A stretch of 64,000 nt of DNA from Caproicibacterium argilliputei (GCF_029211325.2 NZ_CP135996.1:744001-808000); one strand, 5' to 3'. Positions 33,661 through 42,540 are shown, counted from the stretch's first letter. Notes: generated by a model not told the origin, from the sequence alone. A program made the numbers and translations.

Positions 33661-34074
33661 TCAAAAATCATTTGTGTAATAGACGGTTGCTAAATTAGAT
33701 AAATCGTAATCTGCATTACCGCTGGTGTATTTTCCCAAACTCTTTACATCTGCCCACAGGGGTTCGTATTCAGAAATTATGAAGAGTTTACAGTCTCTGC
33801 ACTGTGTGCAGTATCCATTGATTTGCAAATCAGTACTTGGATATGCACCCTTGTAAGCTTTTCCACGACCACGACCTACCATATGATGTTTTTGTCCAGT
33901 TGCTGGACAGGGGTAATACATCAGTTTTACATCATTTGCTTTTTGAAGATTGATTACCGATGTAGAAAGAGCGTTTTTAGAAGCTGTGAGATTAGGAGCG
34001 GCTTGATTTGTCTGTGCATGCACAGGTACCATCATGGCAACAAGAACTACACATGACAAAAACGAAAAAAGCAT
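33661..34074 (-). CDS. Exported Cys-containing protein of unknown function
   Basis: A 137-residue protein with a signal peptide (MLFSFLSCVVLVAMMVPVHA, cleavage before QTN). The mature part has CPATGQKHH and CTQCRDC clusters that could bind a metal. The start is problematic: the only good ribosome-binding site (GAGGAG at 34101-34106) serves an ATG at 34089-34091, which is one base out of frame. One more A in the run at about 34074-34079 would join them as MKFFKKMLFSFLS. The ATG at 34074 itself has no site. The gene is AT-richer than its neighbours, which suggests acquisition. No known family is recognised. Confidence 0.65.
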   Translation of the reverse strand: MLFSFLSCVVLVAMMVPVHAQTNQAAPNLTASKNALSTSVINLQKANDVKLMYYPCPATGQKHHMVGRGRGKAYKGAYPSTDLQINGYCTQCRDCKLFIISEYEPLWADVKSLGKYTSGNADYDLSNLATVYYTNDF

Positions 34075-34128
34075 TTTTTGAAAAATTTCATACGATATAT
34101 CTCCTCTACAATTTTTTAACATATTATG

Positions 34129-34157
34129 ATTATAGAACTGAACCCAATATATGTAAA
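34129..34157 (-). promoter_or_regulatory. Promoter of the exported Cys-containing protein gene
   Basis: TTTACA (34152-34157), 17-bp spacer, TATAAT (34129-34134). Transcription would start near 34122, excluding that ATG as a start codon. Confidence 0.75.
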
Positions 34158-34214
34158 GTAAAATATTGAGAAAAAATCAAAAACAAAAAGCAAAACTGGG
34201 CATAGATGCAATAA

Positions 34215-34263
34215 ACAACAGAGCACCCTCCCTGGAAAACTGCAAGGAGGGTGCTCTGTTGTT
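34215..34263 (-). terminator. Long perfect hairpin after the dipeptidase gene
   Basis: Perfect 18-bp arms (34215-34232 and 34246-34263) around a 13-nt loop. The tail on the minus strand (TTTATT) is only moderately T-rich. Confidence 0.75.
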
Positions 34264-34273
34264 CTAAAAGAAT

Positions 34274-35647
34274 TTATTTGGTCGCCATGTCGTACATTGC
34301 CTGCAGGCAAATCTGTGCGTGCAGGAAGAAGCGCGACAGGTCGATATTTTCGTTGGTGTTGTGCAGGCGGCGGTCAGGCTCGTCCGGGAAAAACGGCCCG
34401 AACGCGACGCCGCGGCCTTTCAGCTCGCGGGCGTAGGTGCCACCGCCGGTCGCGTAAACGTTGGGCTCTGTGCCCATCACGGCGGCGTAGGAGCCTTTCA
34501 GCAGGCGGATGAAGTCACTGTCCTCCGGCAGATAAAGCGGCAGGCTCTCGTTGGTGCGGGTACAGGCAAGTCCGTAGGGCGCACACGCCTGCTGCATTTT
34601 CGCGAGGATGTCGTCGCCCTTGGCAGTGACCGGATAGCGGATGTCCAGACCGGCGCGGGAAACGCCTTCGCCCACACGCACCAGACCCAGGTTCAGCGTC
34701 AGCGGGCCGGACGGCGCGTCGCTCTGCTTTAAACCGACCAGACTGCCGTCGTAGGAAGTCTGAATCTTTTCGCTGAGGAAGTACAGCAGGCTGCCCAGTT
34801 CTGCGCTGTTCAGCACTTTGGACAGCAGCATGAGGAGTTTCGCCGCCGCGTTAACACCCTCTTGCGGCTGCATAGCGTGGGAGGCAACACCTTCCGCACC
34901 GATGCACAGGCCGTCCGGCGTCTTGGTGAATGAAAACGCTTTGTCACCGCCTGCAAGATCCATCAGTGCGGCGGACTGCTCCATGGTGCAGACCACCACG
35001 GCTTCCGCTTTAGCAGGCACCGCATTTACAACGATTCCGGCGGTAAAGTGGCGCACAGCGGTGGGGGCCTTTCCGCCAGTGAGGTCTAAGCGTAAAATGC
35101 CTTTTTCCCGGTTGCAGATGCCGTACTCGCTGTCCGGCGTAAAGCCAAAAACCGGCATCGATTCGGCGGCGTAGTAGGTGTCGATGTCGTTGCTCGCGAC
35201 TTCCTCGCCGCCGCCGAAAATCACGCGGATGCGGCGTTTGGTTTGCACGCCGGCGTCTTTAAGGGCTTTCAAGCAATACAGTGCCACCACTGCCGCGCCT
35301 TTGTCATCCGCAGTGCCGCGGCCATACAGCAGACCGTTCTTTTCCACGGTTTTAAACGGGTCGGTTTTCCAACCGTCTCCGGCGGGCACAACGTCCACAT
35401 GGCAGAGCACGTCTGCAAATTCACTGCCGGTACCATAAATTGCGTGACCGGCATAATTGCCGACATTTTTGGTTTCGAGGCCGAGTTCTTCCGCCATGTT
35501 CAGGATGGTTTCCAGTGCGCGTGCGCTTTCCGCGCCGAAAGGCTTGCCAGGTACTGCCTCGCTGACAACAGAGGGGATGGCGACCAGTGTTTTCAAGTCG
35601 CGCAGAATCTGTTCTTTGTAAGGTAAAATGTGTTCTCCAAACTGCAT
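34274..35647 (-). CDS. pepV: M20-family dipeptidase (PepV-like)
   Basis: A 457-residue zinc aminopeptidase that cleaves dipeptides in the cytoplasm. Metal-site motifs are LCHVDVVPAGDGW, YGRGTADDKGA, GGGEEVASNDI and TPDSEYG. A large insert lid domain runs between about 190 and 380, as in PepV. ATG at 35647 is preceded by AAAGGAG. It is a single-gene unit. A succinyl-diaminopimelate desuccinylase function is less likely given length. Confidence 0.93.
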   Translation of the reverse strand: MQFGEHILPYKEQILRDLKTLVAIPSVVSEAVPGKPFGAESARALETILNMAEELGLETKNVGNYAGHAIYGTGSEFADVLCHVDVVPAGDGWKTDPFKTVEKNGLLYGRGTADDKGAAVVALYCLKALKDAGVQTKRRIRVIFGGGEEVASNDIDTYYAAESMPVFGFTPDSEYGICNREKGILRLDLTGGKAPTAVRHFTAGIVVNAVPAKAEAVVVCTMEQSAALMDLAGGDKAFSFTKTPDGLCIGAEGVASHAMQPQEGVNAAAKLLMLLSKVLNSAELGSLLYFLSEKIQTSYDGSLVGLKQSDAPSGPLTLNLGLVRVGEGVSRAGLDIRYPVTAKGDDILAKMQQACAPYGLACTRTNESLPLYLPEDSDFIRLLKGSYAAVMGTEPNVYATGGGTYARELKGRGVAFGPFFPDEPDRRLHNTNENIDLSRFFLHAQICLQAMYDMATK

Positions 35648-35720
35648 AGTAAAAACTCCTTTATGCCGGTATGCCGGCGAATCAACCAATCAAGCGGCGG
35701 CTGTGCGCCGTTCTGCTTTC

Positions 35721-35748
35721 AGTATAACACAAATTGCGTTTGCCGCAA
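35721..35748 (-). promoter_or_regulatory. Dipeptidase promoter
   Basis: TTGCGG (35743-35748), 16-bp spacer, TATACT (35721-35726) on the minus strand. Confidence 0.6.
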
Positions 35749-35925
35749 GGGTCTGGGCGGTTTCACCGCAGATTGTTTTTGTGCAGGCGTGGCTGACGGC
35801 TGCGCTTTTTGCGGTTTGCGGCAAAAAGAAGGCAGTACGTGCCTGCGTGGGGCACAAAGCACGCACGCTTAGGCTTTAATCGAAGCAGGTTCGAACGCGC
35901 ACCGTTTCAACACATAAAGTTTCCC
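35749..35925. other. Intergenic stretch, nothing recognised
   Basis: About 175 bp between divergent transcription units. It contains GGTTCGAA (35889-35896), reminiscent of a tRNA T-loop, but no acceptor or anticodon stem fits. Confidence 0.4.
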
Positions 35926-35954
35926 TTGTGTTTCAAGAAAAAATCGTATATAAT
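35926..35954 (+). promoter_or_regulatory. SRP RNA promoter
   Basis: TTGTGT (35926-35931), 17-bp spacer, TATAAT (35949-35954). Confidence 0.75.
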
Positions 35955-35960
35955 ATTAAG

Positions 35961-36177
35961 GTATCCGATTTCGTACGGTTCATGACAGCAAGCAAGGCAA
36001 AGGGCGTGCGGCGGGATATGCAGATGGGTGGGCTCTGTGCGGCGGAGCGCCGTGAACCATGTCAGGCGGGGAACCGAGCAGCATTAAGCGGAGTGGCACT
36101 GTGCGATGCAGGTTTGTCTGCCCATCTGTATATCCGGCAGCACGGCGGCGCGGGGCGCCTGCCTTGCTTTTCTTTTT
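35961..36177 (+). ncRNA. ffs: Signal recognition particle RNA (large bacterial type)
   Basis: The domain IV signature is clear at 36052-36095 (GTGAACCATGTCAGG, GGAACC-type loop, GAGCAGCATTAAG). The long helix 5 forms between GCGGGATATGCAGATGGGTG (36010-36030) and the region 36119-36138. An outer helix AGCAAGGC (about 35990) with GCCTTGCT (36160-36168) is followed by a T-rich terminator tail. The 5' end is inferred from the promoter. Location directly before dnaX matches the scr-dnaX order of Bacillus. Confidence 0.88.
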
Positions 36178-36225
36178 GTAAAAAACGGCGTCTTCCCGCA
36201 GGGAAGCGTGGATGGGGGTGCGCAA

Positions 36226-37923
36226 GTGTATCAAGTGCTTTACCGCAAGTGGCGGCCGCAGGTTTTTGCGGATGTGGTCGGTCAGCCGCAGGTGACCAAA
36301 ACCCTGCAGAACGAGCTGACCGCCGGCCGTGTGGCACACGCTTACCTTTTTACCGGCTGCCGCGGCACCGGCAAAACCACCTGCGCAAAGATCCTCGCAA
36401 AAGCAGTCAACTGCCTGCATCCGAAAGACGGCGACCCCTGCGGCGCGTGTGAAATCTGCCGCGGCGTGCAGGACGGCAGCATCATGGATATTGTCGAGAT
36501 TGACGCCGCCAGCAACAACGGCGTTGACAGTATCCGTATGCTGCGGGAAGAGGCGAACTTTACCCCGGCGGTTGCGAAGTACCGCGTGTACATCATTGAC
36601 GAGGTGCATATGCTTTCCGTCGGCGCTTTTAACGCATTGCTTAAAACGCTGGAGGAGCCGCCGGCGCACGTGATTTTTATTCTGGCGACTACGGAGGTGC
36701 ACAAGCTTCCGGCAACGATTCTTTCCCGCTGCCAGCGCTTTGACTTTCGCCGGATTCCGCCGGAGGACATTGCCGCGCGGCTGACGTTTATTGCCGGAGA
36801 AGAGGGTGCGTCACTGGACGGTGAGGCGGCACTTCTGCTGGCGCGGCTGGCGGACGGCGCCATGCGCGACGCGCTTTCCCTGCTGGACCAGTGTCTTGGC
36901 CGCAGCAAAGATGTGACCGTGGAGGTGGTCAATGAGGCGGCGGGGCTTGCCAGCCGTGCGCACCTGTTTCGCCTGGCGGATGCCATTTACGCGAAAGACA
37001 GTGCTGCGGCTTTGGCTGTGGTGGATGAAATGCATCGCGGCGGCAAGGATATGGCGCGTTTGTGCGAAGAGCTTGCGTCCCATCTGCGCTTTTTAATGCT
37101 CATCAAAACCATGCGCGACGCGCGCCCTATGGTTGCGGTCACTAGCGAAGAGTTTGCCCAGCTGGAAAAGCAGGCGCTTGCCATGCCGCTGTCGGTGATT
37201 CTGCATGGCATGGATACCCTGCAGGACGCACTGGAGCGGATGTACCGCGGGGGCGACCGCCGCATGGAAATGGAAATGGCGCTGTTGCGGCTGTGCTGCC
37301 CGGAACTGGACGACAGCCGTGCGGCATTGGTGCGGCGCATCGAAGCGCTGGAAAAACACGCGCCGACTGCCGTGGCGCAGCCTGAAATCCAGCAGCCGCA
37401 GCCTGCACCGGAACCGCCTGCGCCGGAGCGAACGGTGCCGCAGAAGCTTGCCGCTGTGCCCGCCGCACCGCAGGAAGAGCCCCCAAAAACGGCATCGGAA
37501 AACAGACCTGCCGCTCCCTTGGCGACGTCGGCTCCTGTTCCGGCACAGGAACCGCCCAAATCGGCAGAGGCTGTCAAGACTGCGGCGCAGTTGGCGGCAG
37601 AGGCGGTTCCGCTGCCGGAATGGCCAGAGGTGGTGCAGGCACTCAAGCAGTATTCCCACACCATTGCGGCGGCATTCCGCAACACCTCGGCTTACGTCAG
37701 CGGCAACTATGTGCTGATTGACGCGGCAAACGATTTGGCGTTCAGCCTGCTGCGCGAATCGTCGCAGCGCGACAGTATGCGCCGCGCGATTCAGCAGGTG
37801 ACCGGCAGAACGTACAAGCTTGGCCCCTACCGCCCCGCGGAAAAGCAGGACGCCGAAAAAGACCCCCTGCTGGCCATGGCAGAGCGTGCACAGGAGCAAG
37901 GTATTGACGTGGTGAAAAAATGA
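36226..37923 (+). CDS. dnaX: DNA polymerase III subunit gamma/tau
   Basis: A 565-residue clamp-loader ATPase. It starts at GTG 36226 (MYQVLYRKWRPQVFADVVGQ) behind GGGGGT. Walker A is GCRGTGKTT (45-53), the zinc module uses C63, C72, C75 and C78, and DEVHMLS, ATTEVHKLPATILSRCQRF follow. From about residue 385 a Pro/Ala-rich linker leads to a tau-like C-terminal domain. The frame upstream of 36226 overlaps the SRP RNA and is not coding. It heads the dnaX-ebfC-recR group. Confidence 0.96.
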   Translation: MYQVLYRKWRPQVFADVVGQPQVTKTLQNELTAGRVAHAYLFTGCRGTGKTTCAKILAKAVNCLHPKDGDPCGACEICRGVQDGSIMDIVEIDAASNNGVDSIRMLREEANFTPAVAKYRVYIIDEVHMLSVGAFNALLKTLEEPPAHVIFILATTEVHKLPATILSRCQRFDFRRIPPEDIAARLTFIAGEEGASLDGEAALLLARLADGAMRDALSLLDQCLGRSKDVTVEVVNEAAGLASRAHLFRLADAIYAKDSAAALAVVDEMHRGGKDMARLCEELASHLRFLMLIKTMRDARPMVAVTSEEFAQLEKQALAMPLSVILHGMDTLQDALERMYRGGDRRMEMEMALLRLCCPELDDSRAALVRRIEALEKHAPTAVAQPEIQQPQPAPEPPAPERTVPQKLAAVPAAPQEEPPKTASENRPAAPLATSAPVPAQEPPKSAEAVKTAAQLAAEAVPLPEWPEVVQALKQYSHTIAAAFRNTSAYVSGNYVLIDAANDLAFSLLRESSQRDSMRRAIQQVTGRTYKLGPYRPAEKQDAEKDPLLAMAERAQEQGIDVVKK

Positions 37924-38016
37924 CCGCGCGGCAGGTTTTCCTTGACCGCAGCGGACTGTTTGTTATATGATTAGAAAATCAGAAACAGAAACGACACAAT
38001 TTTGGAGGTATACAGG

Positions 38017-38358
38017 ATGAAGGCACGAGTACCGCAGAGCAAAGGCCCGCAGAACCTGCAGCAGATTGCACGGCAGGCGCAGAAACTGCAGGAGGATATG
38101 GACAAGCTCGCACAGGAACTGGACGTAAAGGAATACACCGCGACTTCCGGCGGGGACGCTGTAAAGGCAACCGTCCTCGGCAAAATGGAAGTCAAGAGCA
38201 TTGAAATCAAGCCGGAAGTGGTTGATCCCGAGGATGTGGAAATGCTCTCTGACTTGGTTATCGGCGCGGTCAATGAAGCCCTGCGTGCCGCCGCAGACGA
38301 CAAGAGCGAACAAATGGAAGCCCTTTCCGGCGGGCTGAGTGTTCCCGGGCTGTTCTGA
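38017..38358 (+). CDS. ebfC: YbaB/EbfC-family nucleoid-associated protein
   Basis: A 113-residue DNA-binding protein forming a tweezer-shaped dimer. It shows the helix [24 protein letters not shown] and the conserved sheet [25 protein letters not shown] then [14 protein letters not shown] at 38017 has GGAGG upstream. Its place between dnaX and recR is the widely conserved order. Confidence 0.95.
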   Translation: MKARVPQSKGPQNLQQIARQAQKLQEDMDKLAQELDVKEYTATSGGDAVKATVLGKMEVKSIEIKPEVVDPEDVEMLSDLVIGAVNEALRAAADDKSEQMEALSGGLSVPGLF

Positions 38359-38378
38359 GAATGGCCGGAGGATATCAG

Positions 38379-38966
38379 GTGGCGCCGCTGGCGCGTTTGG
38401 TCGAGCAATTTGAGCGCCTGCCGGGCATTGGGCACAAAAGCGCTCAGCGGCTGGCATACCATGTGCTGGGCATGACCAAAGAGCAGGCACAGGCGTTTGC
38501 GGATGCCGTTTTGGAAGCACACGATAAAATTCATTACTGCAAGGTTTGCTGCAATCTGACCGACCAGCCGCTTTGCCCCATTTGCCGGGATGAGCGCCGC
38601 GACACTTCTGTCATCTGCGTGGTGGAAGACCCGCGCGACGTCATCGCCATGGAGCGCACGAATGAATACAAGGGCAGCTACCATGTTCTGCACGGTGCGA
38701 TTTCTCCACTTTCCGATGTGGGGCCGGAGCAGCTCTGCATTAAGGAACTGCTGGCGCGGGTGCAGGGCGGCAAGGTGAAAGAGGTCATTATGGCAACAAA
38801 CCCAACGGTAGAGGGAGAAGCCACTGCCATGTACATTTCCCGTTTGCTCAAGCCGCTTGGCGTGAAAGTGACGCGCCTTGCCTATGGCATTCCGGTGGGC
38901 GGTGACTTGGAGTATGCAGATGAAGTGACGCTGCTGCGCGCGCTGGAGGGCCGCAGCGAACTGTAA
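38379..38966 (+). CDS. recR: Recombination mediator RecR
   Basis: A 195-residue protein of the RecFOR pathway that helps load RecA at gaps. It has the N-terminal helix-hairpin-helix ([17 protein letters not shown]), the four-Cys zinc finger [16 protein letters not shown], and the Toprim domain ([17 protein letters not shown]). I chose GTG at 38379, 7 nt after GGAGG, giving the usual [11 protein letters not shown] start; the ATG at 38361 lacks a site. Confidence 0.96.
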   Translation: MAPLARLVEQFERLPGIGHKSAQRLAYHVLGMTKEQAQAFADAVLEAHDKIHYCKVCCNLTDQPLCPICRDERRDTSVICVVEDPRDVIAMERTNEYKGSYHVLHGAISPLSDVGPEQLCIKELLARVQGGKVKEVIMATNPTVEGEATAMYISRLLKPLGVKVTRLAYGIPVGGDLEYADEVTLLRALEGRSEL

Positions 38967-39048
38967 ATGTGACAGAATCCGCAAAGCAAATTCGGTAAAA
39001 TAGATGTTTAGAAGACCGCTGGTTTTCCCGAAAGAAATGAGGAACGCC

Positions 39049-39513
39049 ATGAAAGAAGAAAATTTCAAAACGATTGCACGCAACAAAAAGGCGTACCATG
39101 ATTATTTCGTGGAAGAAAGCTATGAGGCGGGCATTGCGCTGACCGGAACCGAGGTCAAGTCCCTGCGCGCTGGCAGCTGTAACCTCAAGGATGCGTGGTG
39201 CGCCGTGGAAAGCGGCGAGCTTTTGTTGCGTGGAATGCATATCAGCCCGTATGAGCACGGCAATATTTTTAACCGCGACCCGGTGCGCACGCGTCGGCTG
39301 CTGATGCACAAAAAAGAGATTATGCACCTGTTTGGCGTGGTCAAGCAGCAGGGCTACTCGCTGATTCCGCTGTCGGTTTACTTTAAGGGCAGCCGCGTCA
39401 AGGTGCAGGTGGGTCTGTGCCGCGGCAAAAAGCTGTACGACAAGCGCGCGGATTTGGCGGCGCGCGCCGCCAAGCGCGATGTGGATCGCGCGCTAAAAAC
39501 GCAGAACCGCTGA
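39049..39513 (+). CDS. smpB: SsrA-binding protein SmpB
   Basis: A 154-residue trans-translation factor. Signature segments are IARNKKAYHDYFVEESYEAGI, LTGTEVKSLRAG, HISPYEHGN and the basic tail KKLYDKRADLAARAAKRDVDRALK. ATG at 39049 follows GAGG. It directly precedes the tmRNA gene it serves, a common clostridial arrangement. Confidence 0.96.
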   Translation: MKEENFKTIARNKKAYHDYFVEESYEAGIALTGTEVKSLRAGSCNLKDAWCAVESGELLLRGMHISPYEHGNIFNRDPVRTRRLLMHKKEIMHLFGVVKQQGYSLIPLSVYFKGSRVKVQVGLCRGKKLYDKRADLAARAAKRDVDRALKTQNR

Positions 39514-39529
39514 CAATTTCTGCAGGGAC

Positions 39530-39558
39530 TTGCAATTTTGTCTGGTTTGTTGTATACT
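39530..39558 (+). promoter_or_regulatory. ssrA promoter
   Basis: TTGCAA (39530-39535), 17-bp spacer, TATACT (39553-39558). The precursor 5' leader then forms a hairpin AAGGTCAGG/CCTGACCTT (39565-39586) just before the mature tmRNA end. Confidence 0.75.
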
Positions 39559-39590
39559 CTGTTTAAGGTCAGGAAGTCCTGACCTTTCAT

Positions 39591-39989
39591 GGGGATGTAA
39601 AGGTTTCGACGGGGGTTGTAAACCCTGGTAAGCGAGCAGCGGGGCGGGACCGCTTCATCAATCCGCACTTTAAATTTAGATGAGAAATCCTCTAAGAAAA
39701 ACAGCAATATCGTAAACGTTAACTTCAATAACAATTATGGGATGGCTGTTGCAGCTTAATTAAAAAGCTGCCGTCCTCTCCGGGGGTACCGCGACCCGGC
39801 TGAGGGCGTAACTCAGCGGTGAACGTGAATCGGGTGATGCCTCTCATCCGGTCATGACGCAGAGGCTGCCGCTGCACAAAGCCTGCCGGTTGGCGCTGTG
39901 CAGCGGGAGATTGAAAGAACCGGCTGCGCTCGAAGAAATCCAGGGCAAGTGACTTTCGGACAGGAGTTCGACTCTCCTCATCTCCACCA
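39591..39989 (+). ncRNA. ssrA: Transfer-messenger RNA (tmRNA)
   Basis: The 5' end GGGGATGTAAAGGTTTCGACGGGG and the 3' end GTTCGACTCTCCTCATCTCCACCA form the alanyl tRNA-like domain with an encoded CCA. The tag reading frame lies at about 39700-39759 and ends NNNYGMAVAA followed by TAA, giving a longer than usual peptide of about 20 residues. Pseudoknot-forming segments follow. At 399 nt it is somewhat long. Confidence 0.95.
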
Positions 39990-40010
39990 GCCTTAGCAAT
40001 AGTTTCCTTT

Positions 40011-40052
40011 GAATCCGCGCTGGCTTTTGTGCTGACGCGGATTTCTGTTTTT
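40011..40052 (+). terminator. ssrA terminator
   Basis: AATCCGCG pairs with CGCGGATT across about 17 nt, followed by CTGTTTTT. Confidence 0.75.
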
Positions 40053-40101
40053 ACGCTATCCTCGTAAATTGTAATATTCATAATTATTTTCGTGTATTTC
40101 C

Positions 40102-40130
40102 TTGACACGTCTAAAGGAATATGGTAATAT
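40102..40130 (+). promoter_or_regulatory. tRNA-Leu promoter
   Basis: TTGACA (40102-40107), 17-bp spacer, TAATAT (40125-40130). Confidence 0.8.
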
Positions 40131-40140
40131 ATAAGCATAC

Positions 40141-40225
40141 GCGGTCATGCTGAAATTGGCATACAGGCATGCTTGAGGTGCATGTGTCTTATGACGTGTG
40201 GGTTCAAGTCCCACTGACCGCACCA
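40141..40225 (+). tRNA. tRNA-Leu (anticodon GAG)
   Basis: Acceptor arms GCGGTCA and TGACCGC, anticodon loop CTTGAGG with anticodon GAG, a long type II variable arm, T-arm GTGGGTTCAAGTCCCAC, and an encoded CCA at 40223-40225. Confidence 0.95.
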
Positions 40226-40234
40226 TCTATTCTG

Positions 40235-40270
40235 AGAGTACATAGTGTTATACTATGTACTCTTTTTTTG
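40235..40270 (+). terminator. tRNA-Leu terminator
   Basis: AGAGTACATAGT pairs perfectly with ACTATGTACTCT across GTTAT, followed by seven T. Confidence 0.9.
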
Positions 40271-40306
40271 TAAAAAAATAAGGGAACAGGCATTAAACCC
40301 ATTCCC
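40270..40306 (-). terminator. galM terminator
   Basis: On the minus strand GGGAATGGG pairs with CCTGTTCCC across about 7 nt and is followed by TTATTTTTTT. Confidence 0.65.
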
Positions 40307-40395
40307 ATATACTTCCAGTGGAGTACAAAACCGTTCTAAAGGATAGCAATACACGAGCAAACGGATGCTGCTGCCTTGCAATTCTTCGCGGAGTT

Positions 40396-41457
40396 TTACT
40401 TCCGGTCTGCTTCAAACTTGAAAATCGTGCGCGTCCGGAACGTGTCGCCCGGCTGCAGCAGGGTGCTGGGGAAGTTCGCATGGTGCGGCGTGTCTGCGAA
40501 GTGCTGGGTTTCCAGGCAGAACGCCGTGTGCGGTTTCATAGCGGAACCATCGCGGTTTTTCGCGCTTGCGCCGAAACTGTTTGCCGTGTAAAGCTGCATT
40601 CCCGGTTGGTCTGTAAATACCAGCAGGCGGCGTCCGGTAGAGGCATCGTGCGCCTCCGCGGCCTTGCGGAAACCGTCGCCGTTCAGGACAAAGTTGTGGT
40701 CATAGCCGCCGCAGTCGTGCAGGGTTGGTTCCAGGCTGCGGATATCCTGCCCGATTGTTTTGGCGCTGCGGAAATCTTCCGCGGTGCCTGCCACAGACAG
40801 CAGTTTGCCGGTGGGCAGCAGCGCTTTGTCCACTTCCGTGGTGGCGTCCGCGTCAATCTGCAGCTCCGTGGAAAGTACATCGCGGCTGCAGTCACCGGTC
40901 AAATTAAAGAAGCTGTGGTTGGTCAGGTTCACATACGTTGCCCGGTCTGTAACCGCCGTGTAATCCAAAATCACCGCGTTGTCCGTACTCAGGCAGTATG
41001 TCACGGTGACGGTGCAGGCTCCGGGGAAGCCTTCCTCGCCGTCTGCGCTTTGGTATTCCAGCGTGATGGAAGGAGCCTCATCGCTGTTGTCGCGGGACTT
41101 GCAGCGCCATGCGCGCGTGGAAAAACCAGTCGGGCCGCCATGCAGGGTGTTTTCTCCCTCGTTTTTTGTCAGCGTGCAGGGCTGTCCGTCAAGCTCGAAG
41201 GCGCCGCCGGCGATGCGATTGGCGTAACGGCCAACCACAGCGCCCTGGTAGTCGCCCGGCTGTGCGTATTCTTCCAGTGTGCGGTGACCGAGCACCATCT
41301 CGCCGAGGACACCGTTTTTGTCGGGCATTTGTACAGACTGAATCCGCGCGCCGAAAGAAAGTACTGTCAGAGAAGCGCCAGACTCATTCTGCAGGGTATA
41401 GGAACGGATTTCCGTACCGTCCTGCAGAACACCGAATTTTTTTTCTGAAATACTCAT
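40396..41457 (-). CDS. galM: Aldose 1-epimerase (mutarotase)
   Basis: A 353-residue beta-sandwich enzyme interconverting alpha and beta anomers of galactose and glucose. Key residues are seen in GRYANRIAGGAFELDG, the catalytic His in VNLTNHSFFNL, and the catalytic Glu in CLETQHFADTPHH. AAAGG lies before the ATG. It starts 27 bp after the glucokinase gene and is cotranscribed with it, so it would feed the right anomer to the kinase. Confidence 0.94.
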   Translation of the reverse strand: MSISEKKFGVLQDGTEIRSYTLQNESGASLTVLSFGARIQSVQMPDKNGVLGEMVLGHRTLEEYAQPGDYQGAVVGRYANRIAGGAFELDGQPCTLTKNEGENTLHGGPTGFSTRAWRCKSRDNSDEAPSITLEYQSADGEEGFPGACTVTVTYCLSTDNAVILDYTAVTDRATYVNLTNHSFFNLTGDCSRDVLSTELQIDADATTEVDKALLPTGKLLSVAGTAEDFRSAKTIGQDIRSLEPTLHDCGGYDHNFVLNGDGFRKAAEAHDASTGRRLLVFTDQPGMQLYTANSFGASAKNRDGSAMKPHTAFCLETQHFADTPHHANFPSTLLQPGDTFRTRTIFKFEADRK

Positions 41458-41484
41458 GAGGATTGCCGCCTTTCTTTTTCTTAT

Positions 41485-42453
41485 TTAAAAGGTATGGCCG
41501 CGGCCAAGCAGCGCCGCGCCAATGATGCCGGCATCATTGCCCAATTCTGCAATGCGAAGTTCGGTCTGCCGGCTGTTGGGCACATGGAAAACTTCCTTTT
41601 CCAGATACGCGCGCAGCGGGCGCAGCAAGTTTTCTTTTTCGTTGCAGATGCCGCCGCCAATGCAGACCACGTCTGGCTGGAAGATGTTGATACAGTTTGC
41701 AAGACCGATACCGAGGTCTGCAATAAAGCGGTCAACGGCCTCCTGTCCCAGCGGGTCGCCGGCGCGCATGGCATCAAACGCGGTGCGGCCGTCCACCTTG
41801 TGGAGGTCACCGCCCGGAATCGTCCAGATGGGCGCGCCTTTTTGGTCGTCGTGTGCGGTCATGACTTCTTGCGTGGTCTTAATTAAGCCGGTTGCGGAAG
41901 CGTATGTTTCCCAGCAGCCGCGGCGCCCGCAGGTGCAGGGCCGCCCGTTGACCGCGATGACCTGGTGACCCAGTTCACCGGCAGCGCCGTTGCAGCCCGC
42001 GTAAATTTTTCCGTCAATAATTATGCCGCCGCCGATGCCGGTGCCAAGTGTAATGGCAAGGCCGTCAGTCGCGCCGCGAAGCGCCCCCGCCATGAATTCG
42101 CCGTAAGCCGCCGCATTGGCATCGTTTTCTACTAAAACGGGTTTGTTTTGCAGCTGCTGGCTGAGCTGCTGCGCCAATGCATAGTTGTGCAAATCCAGGT
42201 TGCCGGCAAATCCGACCAGACCGGCTTTGCTGTCAATGCTGCCAGGTGAGCCCACGCCAATCCACGGCACGTCTTCCAGAGTCAGGTCTGCATTTTTCAG
42301 TGCCTGTAGGGTGGTCTGTGCAAGCTGTTCGGTCAGTTCTGCTTCAGGGCAGGGAACACGGGTGTGATTTTTTGCACGGGCCACAATGCGGTAGTTTTCG
42401 TCAACGATGCCAACTGCGATATTTGTGCCGCCCAAATCAATTCCAAGGTACAT
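41485..42453 (-). CDS. glk: ROK-family glucokinase
   Basis: A 322-residue sugar kinase. The phosphate loop is GIDLGGTNIAVGIVD, the catalytic region is VENDANAAAYGEF with GTGIGGGIIIDG, and the ROK zinc motif is CTCGRRGCWETYAS after GELGHQ. AAGGAGG precedes the ATG. With galM downstream it forms a hexose-activation operon that can use glucose released by the maltodextrin enzymes at 53702-57604. Confidence 0.93.
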   Translation of the reverse strand: MYLGIDLGGTNIAVGIVDENYRIVARAKNHTRVPCPEAELTEQLAQTTLQALKNADLTLEDVPWIGVGSPGSIDSKAGLVGFAGNLDLHNYALAQQLSQQLQNKPVLVENDANAAAYGEFMAGALRGATDGLAITLGTGIGGGIIIDGKIYAGCNGAAGELGHQVIAVNGRPCTCGRRGCWETYASATGLIKTTQEVMTAHDDQKGAPIWTIPGGDLHKVDGRTAFDAMRAGDPLGQEAVDRFIADLGIGLANCINIFQPDVVCIGGGICNEKENLLRPLRAYLEKEVFHVPNSRQTELRIAELGNDAGIIGAALLGRGHTF

Positions 42454-42511
42454 GAGAGGACTCCTCCTTCAATTCTATGTTTCCCAGTCAGGGCAAGATG
42501 CTCTGCAGATA

Positions 42512-42540
42512 AGTATACCGTTTTCGGCACGGATTGTAAA
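42512..42540 (-). promoter_or_regulatory. Promoter of glk-galM
   Basis: TTTACA (42535-42540), 17-bp spacer, TATACT (42512-42517) on the minus strand. Confidence 0.75.

Noticed and set aside
34075..34122. Upstream ATG at 34122 as start of the exported Cys-containing protein
   Set aside because: It coincides with the predicted transcription start and would insert a non-signal N-terminus.
35860..35905. tRNA-like T-loop GGTTCGAA
   Set aside because: No matching acceptor stem, D-arm or anticodon arm can be drawn around it.
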